Assembly: GCA_964019415.1 (NCBI GenBank)
Contig: OZ025868.1
Span: 4,746,371 to 4,810,370, forward strand
DNA length: 64,000 nt
Direction of reading: 5' to 3'
Origin: Ianthella basta
Lineage: Eukaryota > Porifera > Demospongiae > Verongiida > Ianthellidae
Part shown: positions 47,307-59,871 of the stretch, in pieces
Layout: the number at the start of each line of letters is the position of its first letter
How positions within the stretch are numbered: position 1 is the stretch's first letter
Notes under the pieces: generated by a model
Told to the model about the DNA's origin: nothing
Seen by the model: only the letters and a program-made list of their open reading frames with translations
The model's database searches: none
Translations under genes and position numbers: made by a program

Positions 47307-50300
47307 TCAATGTGGTTCTTGTTGTACTGATGACGTAGTAAGGTTCTCAGACCTGTTCTTGCCTGCACAGTGAAAGAAAAGGCAAAACTGCACACCCAGG
47401 CATCCCTGCATGCACATATCATTGATCAGGGTGTATTTAAAAGAAGTCAGACACATATATGACAGTAAACATGCTGTGCTCTTGCAGGACTGACCTTTAC
47501 GATACTTCTTCCAGATACATATTATCGCAACAGCCGAAGAACATGTGCCCACAATGACTACGGAACCCACAACATTGCCACTCACAACACTGTCCAAGCA
47601 GCCTTCAAAGAAGAAAAATACGCATAATGATGAAGACACAAAAATGACAGAATATGATATACATACTTAGTTTTATCACTGTTGGAAGTGTGTTATCTAA
47701 TTAACTGACAAGGCATGAAGCAGCAGACGTACATAAATAGAAAATGCCTAATCATGCCATAATTGGCTTCTTGCTTTTCAAAAGAAAAATGCTAGAACCA
47801 TTTAGTGAATTGAGCAAATCGACTGATGAGGTTGTCTCTCAGGTTCTGATGATAAATACCAGTCTACAAGATATGGTGAGGCAATTCTCGCTGATCTCAA
47901 ATATGATTGGGACTGAATATTCAAAAGAATCACAGCAATAAGCTTGCTATAATATTATTGCGCAAGATCTCTGTTTGTTTCTTATGCAAATATGTGCCAC
48001 TGGGAGGATAGCCTAGAGTATGTCCATGTCAGTTCAGGGACTGGGGGACCATATTCTTATAGGGTTGGCCCTTCACCCAGCCTGCCCTGTACATGAAGAG
48101 CACACTGCTCTATTGTCTCCGTGGACTGAGACACCATTTTAATCGACGTCACCCGTGTCATGTACTGTATATCACAAAATTTTCATGACCTAAATTTTCT
48201 GCAAATTACTGCCATATGGGGTGTCAAAAATTTCGCAAATAACAATGTCGCAAAGGAGACTCTACAAGGTGGACATTTAAGCCTTTTACTGTAAATAGCA
48301 GAAGCAATCGCTTCTGAAATCAAGCAAACGAAAGAGGTGCAATGCCCTTTGTTGCATTCTTTATGACATCACATGCGTACACAATTTATTATTATACCAT
48401 ACATACTATATGCATATAAAATTCATGATAGAAAATTTTGTGAATTTGCTCCTTTCACGAAATTTGCAAAGAATTTACAATATACAATACGTATTCCATT
48501 TTACCCTAAGAATGTGACTTTGTATGCTATTGGGGTCAGGCTATCCTATTTTGTTTACACAACACCTAAGTACAGAAAAAAGCCCGCCAAAGGCAGGCTT
48601 TCCTGCTAGCATTGAGATCATCGAAACAGTAGGCCAATAAGAAGTTTCAGTTATAAACTCTAACTGCCTGTCTGAATAATGCACCTAATCAGGTTAAAGC
48701 AGATGACATGTAACAATAAAACGTTAACGATCCATTTCATTTTTATATAAAGTTTGGACCATTCTTCTGTTCATCCTTCCATTTTGTTCTTAAATCATAA
48801 ATTTATTGTTCGTTGTAGAACGGTACAAAATGGCTTGAGCCGATTCCCTGTAAGTCGCCGATTTTATGAGGTAACAAACAAACACTACATCCGGACATTT
48901 GGTGAATTATAATAAGATTGTCTAAATATTAATTTTCAGTAAATTGCATGAAATAATAATGATTGAATAAATGAGGCTACGATAAAAATGCTAATAAACG
49001 TTAATCATACAGTCATTATATCTACATATTGTGTGAAGTGTTATTTTTGAAATCTGCTTGAGATATTTATGAACAATTGCTAAGCTAATCTGTGTACATA
49101 TAATTACAAGTACTTTGAGTTAAAAAACTGGTGGGGCGCCGGGGTGCCCTTGAGCTCGAACTACTTGCTAGCAACTTCCCCGTGAATGTTCAACAGTTTA
49201 GATAGTTAGGGATGTAGCATTGCGGATGGCCTTAAAGATACATCACAGTGCCATAGACTGTTGGGCTTGCAAGAGTTTCAAGTCCCCAGACCAGGAAGTC
49301 ATCCAGTGAAAGTCCCTTACCAAACTGTCAAAATGCTTTGCTGATGCTTTTTGATCTACATAACACTCTAAATGAGGATGTACATGTTATTATGTGCCTG
49401 GAGGTGTGTGCTGGGTAAAAAGGCTACTCTAAGTGGTAATGCCATAATTTGATTGTCCCTCATAGGCCAACCAGTCGTTCAGCCTCTGTTGTATTTGGGG
49501 CTTTACCTCTCCGAAGAATAGTTAGGTAAGCTTTCTACTACAATTATATTACTTAAACATGCTCTAGAAAGACATTGCGTACCTGGAAGTCGAAATGGAA
49601 ATGGGGACTGGGTACGAGGCTACCTAAGGCACCCGTATCAGACGTCACATTAGTGACGTCTGATAGGGGCGCCGGTTCAAGATGGCGTCTCTTATCTTAA
49701 TGCATTAGCGTGCTTGGACGAAATTAGCCAAACGGCGGTGTCAAGGACAATTTAAGGCCATGGATAGGCTTCTTTGGATGTGTCGAAGTCGGCAGCGCAC
49801 CCAAAGGCAACCTGGAGTTCACGCAGGTGAAAAGCGTCATAGGCTGCTTGTACCCCATTTTGTCTTTTCATAATCTTATTATTCTCCTTCCCACAGAATT
49901 TTTGCACGCTCCTAGCACTCGACACAGGGCATGCACCTACGGACCTAAGTCATGTACGAGGACTTACGTACATAGGTCAAGGACTAGGATCTAAAATCGC
50001 CGGTGGCAATCCGAAAAGTACAGCGCTGGAGCGGGCAGAAAATTTGTCCTCCCCGTGAAAGATACCCCAGTGCCGCCATTTTGTTGCGCTGGTCAACCGT
50101 ACGGTACACAGCGGCCGCTTCATCTAAAGTGGCATAACTGTGCTCGATGCTCTGCACAATCTTCAGCTAATTTAAGGAAAGGGTATTAGTCAGCGCTGAT
50201 ATCACTCTGATGCAACTACAGTTCTTTGGATATGCAAAAACTGTACAAACGACCGAGGCACCCCCAAAATAACAATGTTGGTACTCTCACTGCATGAAAT

Positions 50301-50849
50301 ACCTTTGAGTGACACAGTCATAGTGAAGTTGCCATCCATAACTGTTACACTTATATCGTGGATGTCAACTTCAGATTCATGGCGATTGTTCACAGAAAAA
50401 GGATCACCGTTATTGAACTGCACAGATATAACATCATCATTGGTGCACGCTGGGTGACTAGCATCCCAGACAATGGTGATTCGATGACATTGAGGCCTGG
50501 ATACTCTGCAGTTCCTGATGGATGTAGTTTCTAAAAAATGCAGAAATATAGTTTATCAACATTTGACAAAAGTGAAAGGGAAGCAATCTTAATTCCCGGA
50601 TCATATTTGCAGAGCATTGTAATTGCTCTAAAACGTCACTATGCTAAAATTGGCTACTAGAATAGACTTAGGGATGAACAAGTAATGGCAGTTAAAAACC
50701 TTCTCAGAAACCAAATTTAATACAAGCCAAACATTCACCACAATAATTTATCAATACATGATGCACAATAGCATTTATTTGTCATACTTGCTCTTTAGCA
50801 TATATGCTGTCCTGCATATATACAGTCCACCAGCAGAGCATGAATACAC

Positions 50850-50930
<81 letters not shown>

Positions 50931-51267
50931 TACCTACAAACATTAACAATGGTATGCTGCAGCTTACCTTTTCTGATTGTTATGTTCACAGTGTCACTAT
51001 CTACGCTGGTATCTGTAGCTGCTGTACAGGAGTAGGCTCTTTTCAGGTACCTTGAATGCCTTACAGTCAGCGTGGATATACCTATGGCTAAATTGGTATC
51101 AATATCATGGCCTTCCTCATTTACAATGTTTATCACGTTGTCCAGTGGTGCACCCCACAAAATGAGAGTAACGCCTTGTGTGGAGTTGCAGGTAAGTTTG
51201 ACACTTGGACTAAGGCAGGTGTAGTTGACACCAACAGGATATGTCTTGCTGATGGATGTTGATGCAC
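47307..51267 (-). CDS. Receptor gene 4: Ig-like, FN3-like, TM, short tail (5' exon not found)
   Basis: Exons: 51267-50968 (Ig-like: VNYTCLSPSVKLTCNST, LILWGAP, RAYSCTAATD), 50530 to either 50303 (GTATTT donor, phase 1) or further to about 50262 (FN3-like: TIVWDASHPAC, VTVMDGNFTMTVSLKG), 47602-47495 (TM: NVVGSVVIVGTCSSAVAIIC then WKKYRKG) and 47362-47307 (tail GKNRSENLTTSSVQQEPH, stop). Every placed junction is phase 1. The Ig exon aligns with that of gene 3 from its first residues (GASTSISKTYP; STVKQVFP). The tail has no tyrosine. The signal-peptide exon must lie above 51267, but I could not find it. The intron before the TM exon is about 2.6-2.9 kb and full of repeats, and repeat R3 abuts the FN3-like exon. 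It may be functional or disrupted. Confidence 0.6.
47744..47941 (+). CDS. Unidentified short frame, weak
   Basis: Reads MLEPFSELSKSTDEVVSQVL and continues with heptad-like hydrophobic spacing to a stop at 47939. It could be an exon, but no clear acceptor or donor frames it and it lies upstream of the gene 4 TM exon on the opposite strand. No family recognised. Confidence 0.18.
   Translation: MPNHAIIGFLLFKRKMLEPFSELSKSTDEVVSQVLMINTSLQDMVRQFSLISNMIGTEYSKESQQ
48024..48140. repeat. Dispersed repeat R4, copy 1
   Basis: Resembles 51605-51720: both have catg(t/c)cagtt(c/g)aggg, then gggttggcc, then gcctgccctg or gctgccctgc and a cactgctctattgtctcc-like end. Confidence 0.45.
48580..48600. repeat. 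AAA-loop hairpin (aagcccgcc/ggcaggctt)
   Basis: Nine-base arms with one mismatch. It is followed by tcctgctag; the hairpin at 58624-58644 is followed by tcttgctag, so they belong to one family. Confidence 0.6.
49133..49340 (-). repeat. Dispersed repeat R2, copy 1
   Basis: The reverse complement recurs at 59285-59470. Shared words: tgaacattcacgggg/tgaacattcatgtgg, gttgctagcaa, gtagttcgag and a GC-rich end with ggcgcccca. The GC-rich end can fold. Confidence 0.65.
49636..49665. repeat. Perfect hairpin, 13-bp arms
   Basis: tatcagacgtcac and its reverse complement separated by atta. It lies between a degenerate cggtacgaggctac-type foldback end and repeat R3. Confidence 0.8.
49682..50250. repeat. 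Dispersed repeat R3, copy 2
   Basis: Partner of 15035-15615 in the same orientation. Its right end meets the 3' part of the gene 4 FN3-like exon at about 50250, so the open frame of that exon runs into repeat sequence. Confidence 0.75.
50851..50931. repeat. (AAT)27 microsatellite in gene 4
   Basis: A run of about 80 nt of AAT/ATT in the intron after the Ig exon. Open frames reading poly-Asn or poly-Ile across it are artefacts. Confidence 0.95.
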
Positions 51268-51289
51268 CTAAAAAGTAAAGTAGTACATT

Positions 51290-54200
51290 CAGTAGCAGTT
51301 ACGACCATTCTGAACCAGTACTTGATTAGCTTAAGTTCTTATATTTGTGCTATGGCTTGGTATCTAATATTTAGTGGAGTCTGCAGATGGCAAACTACAG
51401 TATGTGACAAGTATTAGCTAAACGATGCCCAAGGGGTATCTACAGGATTTAGAGTATGAGGCGCCTGAGTGCTGTGATCGAAATTCTCGCAAACACTGAT
51501 TGGGAGGCATCTTACTATAATGCACTGATTCTCTGTTTGTTTGTTTGTTTGCTTCTTTATCACCATAAAAATCTGTCCCGCTCAAGGGGCCGCCATGAAA
51601 TTCTCCATGCCAGTTGAGGGCAGCCTGAGCCATGTTCTGATGGGGTTGGCCTTCCCCAAGCTGCCCTGCTGCAGTAGATTGCAGCACTGTCTTGCCTCCG
51701 GCGCCGATCAGCCATTTTATTCTATGTCATTCTGTGCCCAGTACATACCATTCCGCCCCTAAAATGTGATGCACACCCAGTTGGTAATCTAATTATGCAC
51801 ACTCCAACTGCACAACTTAGCACCTCAGCCATCTCAATTCTCAAGTTACACATTGTTTACACAACACCCTTCACTCCTGCACTTTCCTGAACTAAGCCCA
51901 TGGCCAACAGAATCAACTCTTCCCCATTGCTAGCTATTTAAAGTGCTCATCCTTACTGTGGGAGACCAAACCCTAGACTAATTGCTTGAGATACAGCTAT
52001 GCTGGAGTTTCAAAACTCTGCTTATGACACATGTTGTCATTGCGCTATCCATTATTCCTTACACAATATGTACTTGGCTAGCTGGGGCATTACCAGCCGG
52101 CGTCCGGACAGTTGGCGCATGCTCTGTCCACTGGTTTAAATAATATAGATTCAAAAACTGTTCTCTAATCCAATCAAATCGTCTCCCCTATCTCCTCTTG
52201 ACGATGTCCGCATCACTGGCAACTGATGACAATGCGATTGCCCAATAGAAAAACTCTCTGGCACCCGTGAACTTCCTTCGCAGTCTACCCTTAGTCCTAC
52301 TTTGTAGGGAGGCCATTTAATGACAAATGAATAGTTCTCAGCGACAAGCACGTATTACAGCAGATACAAAATGGCTGTGATGATGTCATATACGTAAAAC
52401 TTCATGTGCATTCTGCCCACAACGTACATGCATGCAATTTATTGTCAATTGCACTCTGCTTGCTATGTACACCTATGGGATTTAAATCCAGTCATGTACG
52501 AAGCGATTGGAATGCTTCCCTGTGATTTAGAATCATCATTGAGATGCATGTTACCATGGCAATGGGATCTATTATAACTCTGACATTCCGTTTTGTTCCA
52601 TTATTACTTAAAGGTCAGACTGTTCTTCCATTTGTCCGTTTCACATTTGAATTGTTCAAGCAGATAATTGCAGAAATGGCTGAAAACAATGATGTCAAAA
52701 CAAATGATTTGTGGGAAGATATAGCCTCGAGCCAAACCACTTACACAGCCATATCATAACTGGAAGGGGGTCTGGTCTACAGCACACTAGGGGCTACAGT
52801 ACGAGTAGGCGCAGCTTAACAGGCTTGCACTGGGACAGATTTGCTGCTCTTAACAGCAACACACAAGCAACAGGCATGTACAGCAGCTAAATAGACAGTG
52901 CATTCTCCATGGCGCTGGAATGGGCACAAGCCACTGCCTATTCGCCGCTTGCTTAATACAGGAGAACGGTCACATTGGCTATGTGTAGAGGCACTACCAG
53001 CTTTCACTTTGTGCAGTACGTAGAGTCGTTCTCAGTGTCATTGTTCCAGGTGAGTGTTCCAAATGAAAGAGAAAGCAGCAGCAATGAGACTCTTAAAGCG
53101 TAGTAACAATAGGGCGTGAAAGAAGAGCAGCAATGGGGAGTGTAGAGTAGTAGCAGCAATGGGGAATGTGAAGGAGTAGCAGCAATGGGGCGAGTGCGAA
53201 CGAGTAACTAAAACTGAAGTCGATTGAGTCTCTTGTGGGTATGCAATCCTACATAATTGTTATACTCTGTGCCGAATTGTCCTCAATTGCTTTATGAGAA
53301 TCACAGAACTGTTCTGGAACTGTCCGTCCATTTCATCTGAACAAGAGGTATTCCATACTATGAACAAAATTTAATGTCTGTTTTCTACCATTTCTTTAAA
53401 AACAAATGTTAATATTGTATCATCACATACCATACTTACGCCAGGGAATTAATGTATAGTTCTGCACAAATTTCATTACATGCTTGTAGTGAGACCAGAA
53501 GTACTGACTAATTTAATCCTGGTCTAAAGGCACACACTGAAATTTATGCTTTTTGGAAAGTGGACCCTTATGGTATGGTGCAGACTGATGCTGTTGAAAA
53601 AATCTACACCATATAATCTGAAGAGTGTCAGGGGTCCTGATGTAGCCATAGATACTCGACCCTAAACCTAAGGGTTGAGTATCTATGATGTAGCCAAGGG
53701 AAAGCGTGAGAGATGTCACTAGAATCAAATTTTATGGTTTGTGAGGAAGTGTACTGAGTCTCACATGAGTGTACATGTGAGAGTCAAGAGTAGAAACCAC
53801 AGGTAAGTGCAAAATGTCATAATTGGAAAATGACAGCATTCAAGGACTGTTGAGCCATTTAAACAAAATTAATGTGCAAGGATAAATAATGCCTTATACA
53901 TGATTTGAAATAATAACTGTGCCCTTCGATGTCAGACTTCACTCTTTGTTTCTTAGCTCCAAATCTAGTCACATTTCTCTGACTGAAGTTGTCTAAGACT
54001 TGCACTAAACACTGTCATTGATTTGTTGGATTGGTTGATTGCAACTGTTACACACCAAGATGGCTGGTATATTTCCCTTATTGTGCAATCGTGGAGAATT
54101 CTATGCGCAATTGTGCAATAATAGGGGCTGGCACGTGAGACTAGGTATATTACTAGAAAACAAGGCAGTGGATTGACTCCTGCAATGAATAGCTACAGAT

Positions 54201-55400
54201 GTAGTAATTTGATGTGCATTAAAATCTGTGACAGCTTCTCTCGCCTGTTTGTCTGTCACCCTAACTTACAGGAAATGATTAGGGTCTAGCTCAATAGCCT
54301 ATTTTCTAAAGAAGTATGCAACTACGTATAGTATTGAACATTGCCGCACTGTTGATTACACAGCAATACAAATTTCTTATCTACAGAATCTATTGTCTTT
54401 TCTTATAAACTCACAGCCTGAAGTGCTGATATGGAAGATGAGCATCATTGAAACCCTTTAAAGGAGAGAAATGCACAATATACTTACAGCCAAACCTGTT
54501 ATCACATGTATTCACTATGAATAACACTTACACAAAATACTTCATGGTGCTTCAGTCTTCAATGCTTGCTCAAAACAGAAGTTGTTGATATGCAAATACA
54601 GTGTTTCCAAGCTGACTAGAGAAGAGAATCCATAGTGAACTATGCTGCATGCGTGTCTATCTTGTGTGTGCATGCACATGTGTATGGGACATGATATAAT
54701 AGTGGCAGTTCAGGCCCATACGCAGCTCTGAGACTGGGGGGGGGGTCTTCTGCTCTCAAAGTGGAGCTCATCATACAGATTACCATGTAGTACAATTCTG
54801 GTGTCCGCAAGGAGAGTATCCAGCTTGTACTTGCTAGCAGCTAAGCTGGTCTTTTAAAGCTTAACAAGGTTTTGAGTGGCACTATCCGTTCCGTTGTAAG
54901 ACCACTGTTACAGTATAGTAGTACAACTCAGATTCTGTATGGCTAATAAGTTATAGAAGTTGCTTCTCAGGCAGACCTCCTAGGCAAGAGGGGGTTCTCT
55001 CGGACCCCTTGAACCCCCCTGCCTATGGGCCTACAGTTAAACATGAGCCCCCCCACAAATCTGGGTAGGATAGCTGCATGGGCACTTGGTAGACGGGGCA
55101 AATGCGCGCATGCAGTATATAAGGTGTCACACAACCATCACACAGTTACCCTCGTGTCCAACATAGCCAACCTAGCGCAGAAAAGTCCATACAAAGGGCG
55201 AAAGTGTGAGTAGCAGCTTTCTGATCGACCGCACGGCCCCTATCTAATGTATTGGTCCGGTCCGGTCGGTCCGTTTTGGTCCGAAAATTATACCCGACCG
55301 TCACTGGTCCCACACAGATCATAGATACGTAGGCACAGATCGACGCAAAGCTGGTTATTCGCGTGTTTACGGTCTATCTTGCAAGCAAGTGCTGTGTTTA
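51290..55400. other. Long interval without a supported gene
   Basis: Contains repeat R4 copy 2 (51605-51720), a tgtttgtttgtttg run near 51537, short tandem agcagcaatggggag words near 53095-53200, a hairpin with catagatactc arms (53647-53689), a foldback-end motif near 54126 and a cggtccggtcggtcc stretch near 55258. The signal-peptide exon of gene 4 may lie in its first part. No frame shows a domain. Confidence 0.45.
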
Positions 55401-55865
55401 CTGATGCCGTGCGAAAAATAAGAAAACGATGACAACTGGGCCACCCTTACATTGATTCCACCACTTTACAGCTTCTCTGCTTTACGATCCTTCAGGAAAT
55501 GAGGTACTGTGGTACCCGCCCACTACGATGTTGTTAAATCGTGGTTCACACGGATCACAGATCAGGGGGCGGATCACGAGGAAGTCACAAGGCTGTCATA
55601 CGCTAGTTCCTCCCAGGGACATTCAGCTGCAATCACTTATAATAGAACTCAGTTACTGTGTATATCAATCGCCGAGTCGGGCGCTTTCGTATGTATCGCC
55701 CGTAGTGTGTATGCACCGTCGAAGATGAACGACGACCAGTGGAGCCCTCTTGCCCGACTGGAGCCCAATTAGTGTGAAACAAGAGCTAGAGGACGCTTTT
55801 GACTTACCGCAAGCATCGCCTTCTCGTGGCACGGCTCAAGACCCGGCTGTGTTGGACCATAGATA

Positions 55866-55893
55866 TTGTACACTACGCAACCGTAGTGTACAA
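55866..55893. repeat. Perfect hairpin, 12-bp arms
   Basis: ttgtacactacg and its reverse complement separated by caac, inside an open frame (55799-56047) of no recognised family. Its presence argues against that frame being a conserved protein. Confidence 0.75.
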
Positions 55894-56084
55894 GGCCTCG
55901 GTGGAGGAATACCACTGTGATGGTAAGATCATGCTGCAGTACGCATGTGGTTCCAAAGAAGTGGTTGACCTTTCTGTAATCAATTGGAGATTTGCCAGGA
56001 AGAATGGACGTACCTTTATACCATCAGATCAACCTCCTCCACCTTAACCTAAGAATGCTACTACAAACCAAAACCCCCATTATG

Positions 56085-57300
56085 TCCATTGCAAAGTCTT
56101 GAACATAAGTGCAAAGGTTTTGCTGATGACCTCACCATCATTAACTCCAATGCAACAGACCATCAACGCGCCATCCAACGCATTGAAAGAGCAGTGAGTG
56201 ACCTTGGAATCTCCCTCAATCCACCTAAATGCATCTCCATGACACTTGCCCATGGAAAGGTAAAGCATGACAGCTCGCTTCCACTCCTAATGGGATCAAC
56301 AAAAAGCATCCTAGATCACCCCACCAAATTCCTGGGCCAAGTTGTCACAGCCTATCCCTCACAGACCAAGAGACTCCAAACGTCTACAACAGAAGGTGGA
56401 ATCTGCCCTGAAGAACATAGAGGAACAACCGATCAGAGTAGAAATGAAAGTATGGATAGTTTCGCACTACCTACTTCCATCCCTACATTTCCATCTACAA
56501 GTCAACCCAATCTTTTCCACTCTCCTCTAGAAGCTGGAGCAGTCTATTGGGACCATGCTGGAGAAGTGGCTGAAGCTTCCTCGAAATGCCACCCAAGCCA
56601 TCCTATACCATCCTTCTGTTCTTGCAGTTCCCTCCACCACCTAGGCCTCCTGCTACACGAAGGCGAAAGTGAGTTACATGTAGTCAATCTTGGCATCATC
56701 CGACCCAGCTATCATTGAACTCAATCGCCTGATTGATAGCCTGGCCTTCCTCAGATAACAGGAAATTCCAACTAAGGCAACTGACTGTTTGCGTACCTCT
56801 CGTACCAACACAACAAAATCATTGATGGCCATCAAAGGAGAAACCAGGAAATCTCTGAAGAAAAACTCAACATGTCGCTGGAACCAGAAACTATCCACAC
56901 TCTGTGTTCAGAACAAGTTTCTGCACATCACAGAGCTCGAGGCTGAGAATCATTTCTGGAGACAAATTATGGATGGTTTACCATCAGGTCAGTTATCCTT
57001 CATGCTCAGAGCGGGATCCGACACTCTTCCAACACCAATGAACTTGCAGAGATACAAGATCTCAGTCTCATCTCATTGCAAGTTATGTCAAGGACCACAG
57101 GCCACAACTGGTCACATTCTATCCACATGTCCTGAAGCTCTTGAGCAAGGTAGATAAACATGGAGGCATGATTCCATCCTTCTGAGTTTGGTTAAGTCCC
57201 AAGAGAAGGTACTTCCAAATGTCCAGATTTATGCTGATCTGGATAACATGTGTGCCCAAGAGCACCCCCTGACTACAATGGCAAAGAATCCTTGACCTCG
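56085..57300 (+). pseudogene. LINE reverse transcriptase 3' fragment
   Basis: Begins just upstream of RT motif C, KGFADDLTIINSN, and continues with ISLNPPKCISMTLAHGK. After frameshifts near 56345 and 56720 it reads LQNKFL-like sequence, ELEAENHFWRQIMDGLPSGQ, FMLRAGSDTLPTPMNLQRY and a Cys/His cluster CKLCQGPQATTGHILSTCPE. That order, with a zinc-finger-like end after the polymerase, is known from non-LTR elements in invertebrates. The 5' part is absent, as expected for a 5'-truncated insertion. Stops at 57152 and 57296 end the readable parts. Confidence 0.7.
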
Positions 57301-57868
57301 CAGGAGAGATTGCAATTGCCTGCTCGAAGACAGTTTTCTTAGCGAGGAGTACCTTAGAATGGAAACAACCCCCTCTTCTGTCCTTTCACCATCATCAGTA
57401 GCAATGCCATCCCATACATATTAAACTACTGAACTTCTGCCAGCTGATGTTTGATTTGTGTTATACTTGCAGCTACTTGTTTTCAGTTTATTGGGGCTGT
57501 TTTCACTTTTAGGTATTCGTATGGCTTAATGTTCGTAATGGACTATGTATGTATGTATGTATGTATCTCTATATATATTTTGGTAGAGCTCAAATCCTTT
57601 GTTCGCAAACTCCTCACGCAGTTTGCACGCGATCGACGTGAAACTCGGGATTATTACAGAGCGCCGCATGGTAATGGTTATAAGGGGATATACGGAAGAT
57701 GAATCGCTGCGCCTGCGAAGAGCGCCGCACGTTTTCCCTCCGTTACGGAAAATGACGCCATGTTCTTCGCCCGTTTACGGTCTGCGTATACGGGATTCCG
57801 GTTACTTAACCTTTTCAAGCGCGGCACCATGCCAAAGGGAGAGCGTTCGCGCTCTGCCATGCTACAGC

Positions 57869-58075
57869 GCTGCAGCTAACGCTATCTATGGCACCATACT
57901 GATGTAAATCAGATGCAATATGAGACTAAAATGCGGCAACATGGGATACCTCTTCCTTCTGTGAAGCAACAGAGCTGCAGCCAACACTATCTATGGCACC
58001 ATTCTGATATACATCAGCTACAATATGAGTCTACAATGCAGCAACATAATAGACCTCATTCTTCTGTGAGCATGT
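57869..58075. repeat. Tandem duplication, unit 105 bp
   Basis: Two units start at gctgcagctaacgctatcta (57870) and gctgcagccaacactatcta (57975). Both contain a catc/aatcag part, caatatgag and ctctgtgaag/ttctgtgagc ends. The unit length is a multiple of three, but both frames carry stops. Confidence 0.65.
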
Positions 58076-58152
58076 TGCTGCTTTTGCATCAAGTCAATGA
58101 TAGCTAACAATCTGTAGGCAACATTTTGCACCTTCTACCCACCGTTGTATAT

Positions 58153-58400
58153 CTGTGTGGGCACATCAAGTATTGGAGCTTAAGTACACTCAGGTGAGCA
58201 ACATGTCTTGAGGGTTTTGGACAGTACATGCATGGTACTGTTCCAAGCCAAAGTGGGATATAATATCTCAATCAGTGACTTTTCATCACACTTTGACCTG
58301 GAACAGTACCATGCATGACCTATCCAAAACCATCTTAAGACGTGGTGTTCCCCTGTGCATACATAAGCTTCCAATTTACTTGATGTGCCCACATACATTG
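58153..58400. mobile_element. Foldback element with imperfect arms of about 115 bp
   Basis: The left arm (gtgggcacatcaagta, ttttggacagtacatgcatg, gtactgttcc, caaagtgggat) pairs with the right arm (atcacactttg, ggaacagtaccatgcatg, tatccaaaacc, tacttgatgtgcccac). The centre is near 58275. There is no coding content; a MITE-like foldback element is the simplest reading. Confidence 0.7.
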
Positions 58401-58623
58401 TTCTTCAGTTCCATTTTTGATGTCATATCCATTGTCAGTGCATGCATGATTCCACTTATTCTGGGTGATTCTCTGTCCACATCATGCTACACACAGCATT
58501 GCCTGCAACATGCATGCATAGCTATGAATGCAGCCTACCGGCTGGCATACCCACACAATCATAAGCCACACTGTCATGGAGTAGCTATCGTGCAGCAGCC
58601 GTCGTGGGGGCGCCGGAGCAGGG

Positions 58624-58644
58624 AAGCCCGCCGAAGGCGGGCTT
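58624..58644. repeat. GAA-loop hairpin (aagcccgcc-GAA-ggcgggctt)
   Basis: A perfect nine-base-pair stem. See also 38462-38480 and 48580-48600. Confidence 0.75.
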
Positions 58645-59219
58645 TCTTGCTAGTGTACGTATATTTCGGGTAATTCAAGATGGCGCGCGGCGCTCGAGGT
58701 CTCGCTTTACAAGGCTCGCAATCATCTATGCTCGCATTTCGCCGACTATCTATCAAACGAAATTAGGACATAAGTATGTTTTTACACGTTAATACTAGTA
58801 AGAAGCCTATTGAAAGACTCTCCGAGCGACGGGCATTTTAAAATGGCGGTGCTCTGAGGCGAATCGCTATGAACTTACTACAGTTAAGCTTCCTCTATTG
58901 CGTAGTACTTTTGAATAGTTAAAACGGGATTAGAACCATTTGTTCATGTAACATACCAGAGCAAAGAGGTCCTTGGATGAATTGGCTTGATATTCAACCG
59001 AAAAGTCTGATATTGCACATGATGGAAACTAGCTACCCTCGTGGAGTTTGTTGAGACAGCGGAACAGCGTGGCGCACTTCAGGAAATCATGGCACGGAAG
59101 TGTGTTAGTACTCCTAGAGGAATTGAATTTACACTATGGCAGGTAACATGCGATGAAACATTCCTCCATTCAGCGACAGCAGACCTTGCAAGCTAATTAA
59201 CGCTCTGTGTCTACCCCAC

Positions 59220-59276
59220 CTCTCTCTCACTCTCTCACTGTGTGTGTGTGTGTGTGTGCGTGCGTGCGTGCGTGTG
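59220..59276. repeat. CT and GT/GC dinucleotide-rich tract
   Basis: Short ctctct runs followed by (gt)n and (gcgt)n. Confidence 0.85.
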
Positions 59277-59284
59277 GTTGAGGT

Positions 59285-59470
59285 GCTTTCACTGGATGAC
59301 AGGCTGGTCTGGTGACTTGAAACTCTTGCAAACCCAACAGTCTACTCTATCTTGATGTATATTTCAGGCCATCAGCATTACTGTATCCCAAACTTTCTGA
59401 ACTACTGAACATTCATGTGGAGATTGCTAGCAAATAGTTCGAGTTCAGGGGGCGCTCCGGCGCCCCACGA
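59285..59470 (+). repeat. Dispersed repeat R2, copy 2
   Basis: Inverted partner of 49133-49340. The GC-rich end here folds as ggggcgc-tccg-gcgcccc (about 59449-59466). Confidence 0.65.
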
Positions 59471-59871
59471 GGTTTGTAACTCGAAATACTTGTTGCTTTC
59501 CTCTTATTTTGTGTAATCCAGCTCACATGTCCTCTAGCTAGCTAACCTCTTATAGTACACACCTTGCCAGACACTGTCTATCCCAGCATTGCTGTCCCAT
59601 GTATATTTTGTATGTGTCCAAGGTCACACCCTCATTGTCTTAGCAACCTTATGTTTTTATTGTAAAGTTGAATAATAAAGGTCTTTGCAACAAAACAACT
59701 ATGGCTTGATGAATCATCACAGCAGTGCTGTACCAGAAGTCAGTACAGATTTCCCTCCCCAAAGTTCGTGTACTGTATAATTGCTGCTGTGGAGCGATGA
59801 TCGTGGCATCACTGCAGCTGTCCTTATAGTACTGTATGTGATATAGGCCTAGCTAATTGCCATAATACCTC

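Noticed and set aside
49130-49160. GC-rich stretch as a CpG-island promoter
   Set aside because: It is part of a dispersed repeat that recurs inverted at 59285-59470.
50795-51160. Open frames with poly-Ile or poly-Asn
   Set aside because: They are translations of the AAT microsatellite. The real coding part on the minus strand is the Ig exon ending at 50968.
55509-56047. Open frames upstream of the LINE fragment
   Set aside because: They are interrupted, contain a perfect 12-bp-arm hairpin and show no recognisable domain; coding is not supported.
58624-58644. Rho-independent terminator
   Set aside because: The hairpin plus T-run resembles one, but the locus is eukaryotic repeat DNA with no bacterial gene nearby.
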